Shown: piece by piece, positions 4,887 through 5,745 of the stretch
How the letters are laid out: every line of letters begins with the position of its first letter
Numbering within the stretch: position 1 is the stretch's first letter
DNA from: G963676205 sp964342525
GTDB lineage: Bacteria > Campylobacterota > Campylobacteria > Campylobacterales > Arcobacteraceae
Direction: 5' to 3'
Assembly: GCA_964342525.1 (NCBI GenBank)
Contig: CAYFGQ010000123.1
Location: 1 to 5,745, forward strand
DNA: 5,745 nt
Position numbers and translations under genes: made by a program
Notes under the pieces: generated by a model
What the model was told of the DNA's origin: nothing
What the model saw: the letters and a program-made list of their open reading frames with translations, nothing else
Databases searched by the model: none

Positions 4887-5231
4887 ATGGAGCAATTGCC
4901 AAACTGCCCTAAATGTGACTATGAATATGTATATGAAGATGGGGATCTTCTTATTTGTCCAGATTGTTCACATGAATGGAATCCTAGTGAAACAGCAGCT
5001 GAGGATGAAGAGTTTACAGTAAAAGACTCAAATGGAGCGATCTTGCGAAGTGGAGATGATGTAACTATTATCAAAGATCTAAAGGTAAAAGGAAGTTCTT
5101 CAGTTGTTAAAGTGGGAACTAAGATAAAATCTATTAGACTAGTGGAAAGTGCAGATGATCATAATATCGACTGTAAGATACCAGGTGTAGGTGCTATAAA
5201 AATTACACCAAAATACGTTAAAAAATCGTAA
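4887..5231 (+). CDS. yjdM: YjdM/PhnA-family zinc-ribbon protein
   Basis: A complete 114-residue protein, the usual length for YjdM (formerly PhnA; about 111 residues in E. coli). The N-terminal zinc ribbon has CPKC (C7, C10) and CPDC (C24, C27), followed by SHEWNP, and the C-terminal beta-rich domain (about 42-112) contains the family pattern KDSNGAILRSGDDVTIIKDLKVKGSS and ends IKITPKYVKK. Despite its old name, the family is not phosphonoacetate hydrolase and its biochemical role is unclear; it is commonly described as an alkylphosphonate utilisation-operon protein. No phn genes are nearby. The start at 4887 follows AAGGA (4877-4881) by 5 nt; an ATG at 4883 is out of frame. The gene has its own strong promoter, and no clear terminator follows. 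Confidence 0.9.
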   Translation: MEQLPNCPKCDYEYVYEDGDLLICPDCSHEWNPSETAAEDEEFTVKDSNGAILRSGDDVTIIKDLKVKGSSSVVKVGTKIKSIRLVESADDHNIDCKIPGVGAIKITPKYVKKS

Positions 5232-5265
5232 TCAATTAAACATAAAAGCAAAAGGAGAAGTTACA

Positions 5266-5328
5266 ATGTTATATACTTATAATCATACATTTAAAATCAA
5301 TAATTCTCTTTTTGCACTTTGGCTTTAG
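5266..5328 (+). CDS. Candidate 20-codon leader peptide or small protein
   Basis: A short ORF (MLYTYNHTFKINNSLFALWL) with an excellent ribosome binding site, AAGGAG (5252-5257), 8 nt before its ATG. This site is at least as strong as that of any long gene in the window. It is too short to judge by codon use, and the peptide has no obvious run of one amino acid as classical attenuators do. The GGCTTTAGCC inverted repeat (5321-5330) covers its stop codon. It lies 72 nt upstream of the methyltransferase-like gene at 5401. It may be a leader peptide, a tiny protein with a hydrophobic end, or a decayed gene start. Confidence 0.4.
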   Translation: MLYTYNHTFKINNSLFALWL

Positions 5329-5375
5329 CCTACTCTTTATACTTAAAATCATAATCATACAAAATTAATCAATAA
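5272..5375. repeat. Imperfect direct repeat upstream of the last gene
   Basis: Three words recur in the same order: TATACTTA (5272-5279 and 5338-5345), TAATCATACA (5280-5289 and 5352-5361) and AATCAATAA (5295-5303 and 5367-5375). The two copies are about 66-72 bp apart. This suggests a local duplication of about 35 bp, with the first copy lying inside the 20-codon ORF. Regulatory half-sites are another reading. Confidence 0.45.
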
Positions 5376-5400
5376 ATAAAATATTTTAAAAGGATAACTA

Positions 5401-5745
5401 ATGGTTAGTACATTAGAAAATATCCTCATTACAGGTCGTACATATGAGGAGTATATGGTCTTTTTCAATTTAGATGAAAAAGAGCTTCATGGAAAAAAAG
5501 TACTTGATTGCCCAAGTGGTGCAAGTTCATTTATAAAAACTGCCAATGAAAACGGGATAAAAGCTAAAGGTGCTGATATGATATATCAGTTTGATAAAGA
5601 TGGGATCAAAAAACAAGCCCATAAAACTATAGAACTTATCTATAAAGATACAAACTGGATGAATGGCTTCAATTTTGATTTTTATAAATCAATAACAAAC
5701 CATAAAAAACATAGAGAGTTTGCAGTAGAAAACTTTTGTAAAGAT
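5401..5745 (+). CDS. SAM-dependent methyltransferase-like protein (partial, runs off the window)
   Basis: The open frame continues to the last base (115 codons) with no stop. AAGGA (5390-5394) lies 6 nt before the ATG at 5401, a firm start. The N-terminal GRTYEEYMVFFNL is followed by a Rossmann-like motif I, KVLDCPSGASSF (33-44), where Cys-Pro replaces the usual Gly-x-Gly; D59 in KAKGADMIY would be the acidic residue that binds the SAM ribose. This DCPSGASSF form is known to me from a family of putative bacterial methyltransferases of unknown substrate. It is clearly unlike the methyltransferase at 2315, which has a normal Gly-rich loop. The catalytic half is outside the window, so the function stays open. 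Confidence 0.7.
   Translation, partial: MVSTLENILITGRTYEEYMVFFNLDEKELHGKKVLDCPSGASSFIKTANENGIKAKGADMIYQFDKDGIKKQAHKTIELIYKDTNWMNGFNFDFYKSITNHKKHREFAVENFCKD

Overview
The window is AT-rich and carries short genes in bacterial layout, almost all with AAGGA-type ribosome binding sites and TATAAT/TACAAT-like -10 boxes. The long Lys/Ile/Phe/Asn-rich proteins and the REC-PAS-GGDEF signalling protein suggest a member of Campylobacterota (Arcobacter/Sulfurimonas-like). That placement is inferred from composition and protein style; there is no rRNA or marker gene here to prove it.

Layout. At the left edge a Nudix hydrolase (minus strand, C-terminus outside the window) is read from a TTG start behind a clear promoter. 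Divergent from it is a complete REC-PAS-GGDEF diguanylate cyclase (487-1800). This ends tail-to-tail, 6 bp apart, with a small unrecognised 79-residue protein (minus, 1807-2046). A single hairpin covers both ends and probably terminates both genes. Next is a class I SAM-dependent methyltransferase (plus, 2315-3133), which is convergent with a TetR-family repressor (minus, 3144-3761) across a second two-way hairpin.

Between the TetR gene and the next operon lies the least ordinary stretch of the window. It is a nested imperfect inverted repeat of about 180 bp (3773-3955) whose ends are bounded by TA, like a small mariner/IS630-type MITE. It is followed by two perfect 16-bp palindromes (3980-3995 and 4012-4027) in front of the downstream operon. 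That operon is a DinB/YfiT-like four-helix metalloprotein (4050-4625), overlapped by 8 bp by a 67-residue two-helix membrane protein (4618-4821).

A near-consensus sigma-70 promoter (TTGACT-17-TACAAT) then drives a YjdM/PhnA-family zinc-ribbon protein (4887-5231). A 20-codon ORF with a very strong ribosome binding site (5266-5328) sits in a stretch of imperfect direct repeats. It precedes the start of a second, different methyltransferase-like gene (5401 to the window end).

How the genes work together: most look like independent housekeeping or accessory units. The TetR repressor is the only DNA-binding protein. Its own promoter and the divergent DinB operon are its most likely targets. I saw no CRISPR, tRNA, rRNA, phage or toxin-antitoxin module. 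No clear new defence or biosynthetic system is present; the most novel items are the TA-bounded inverted-repeat element and the small leader-like ORF.
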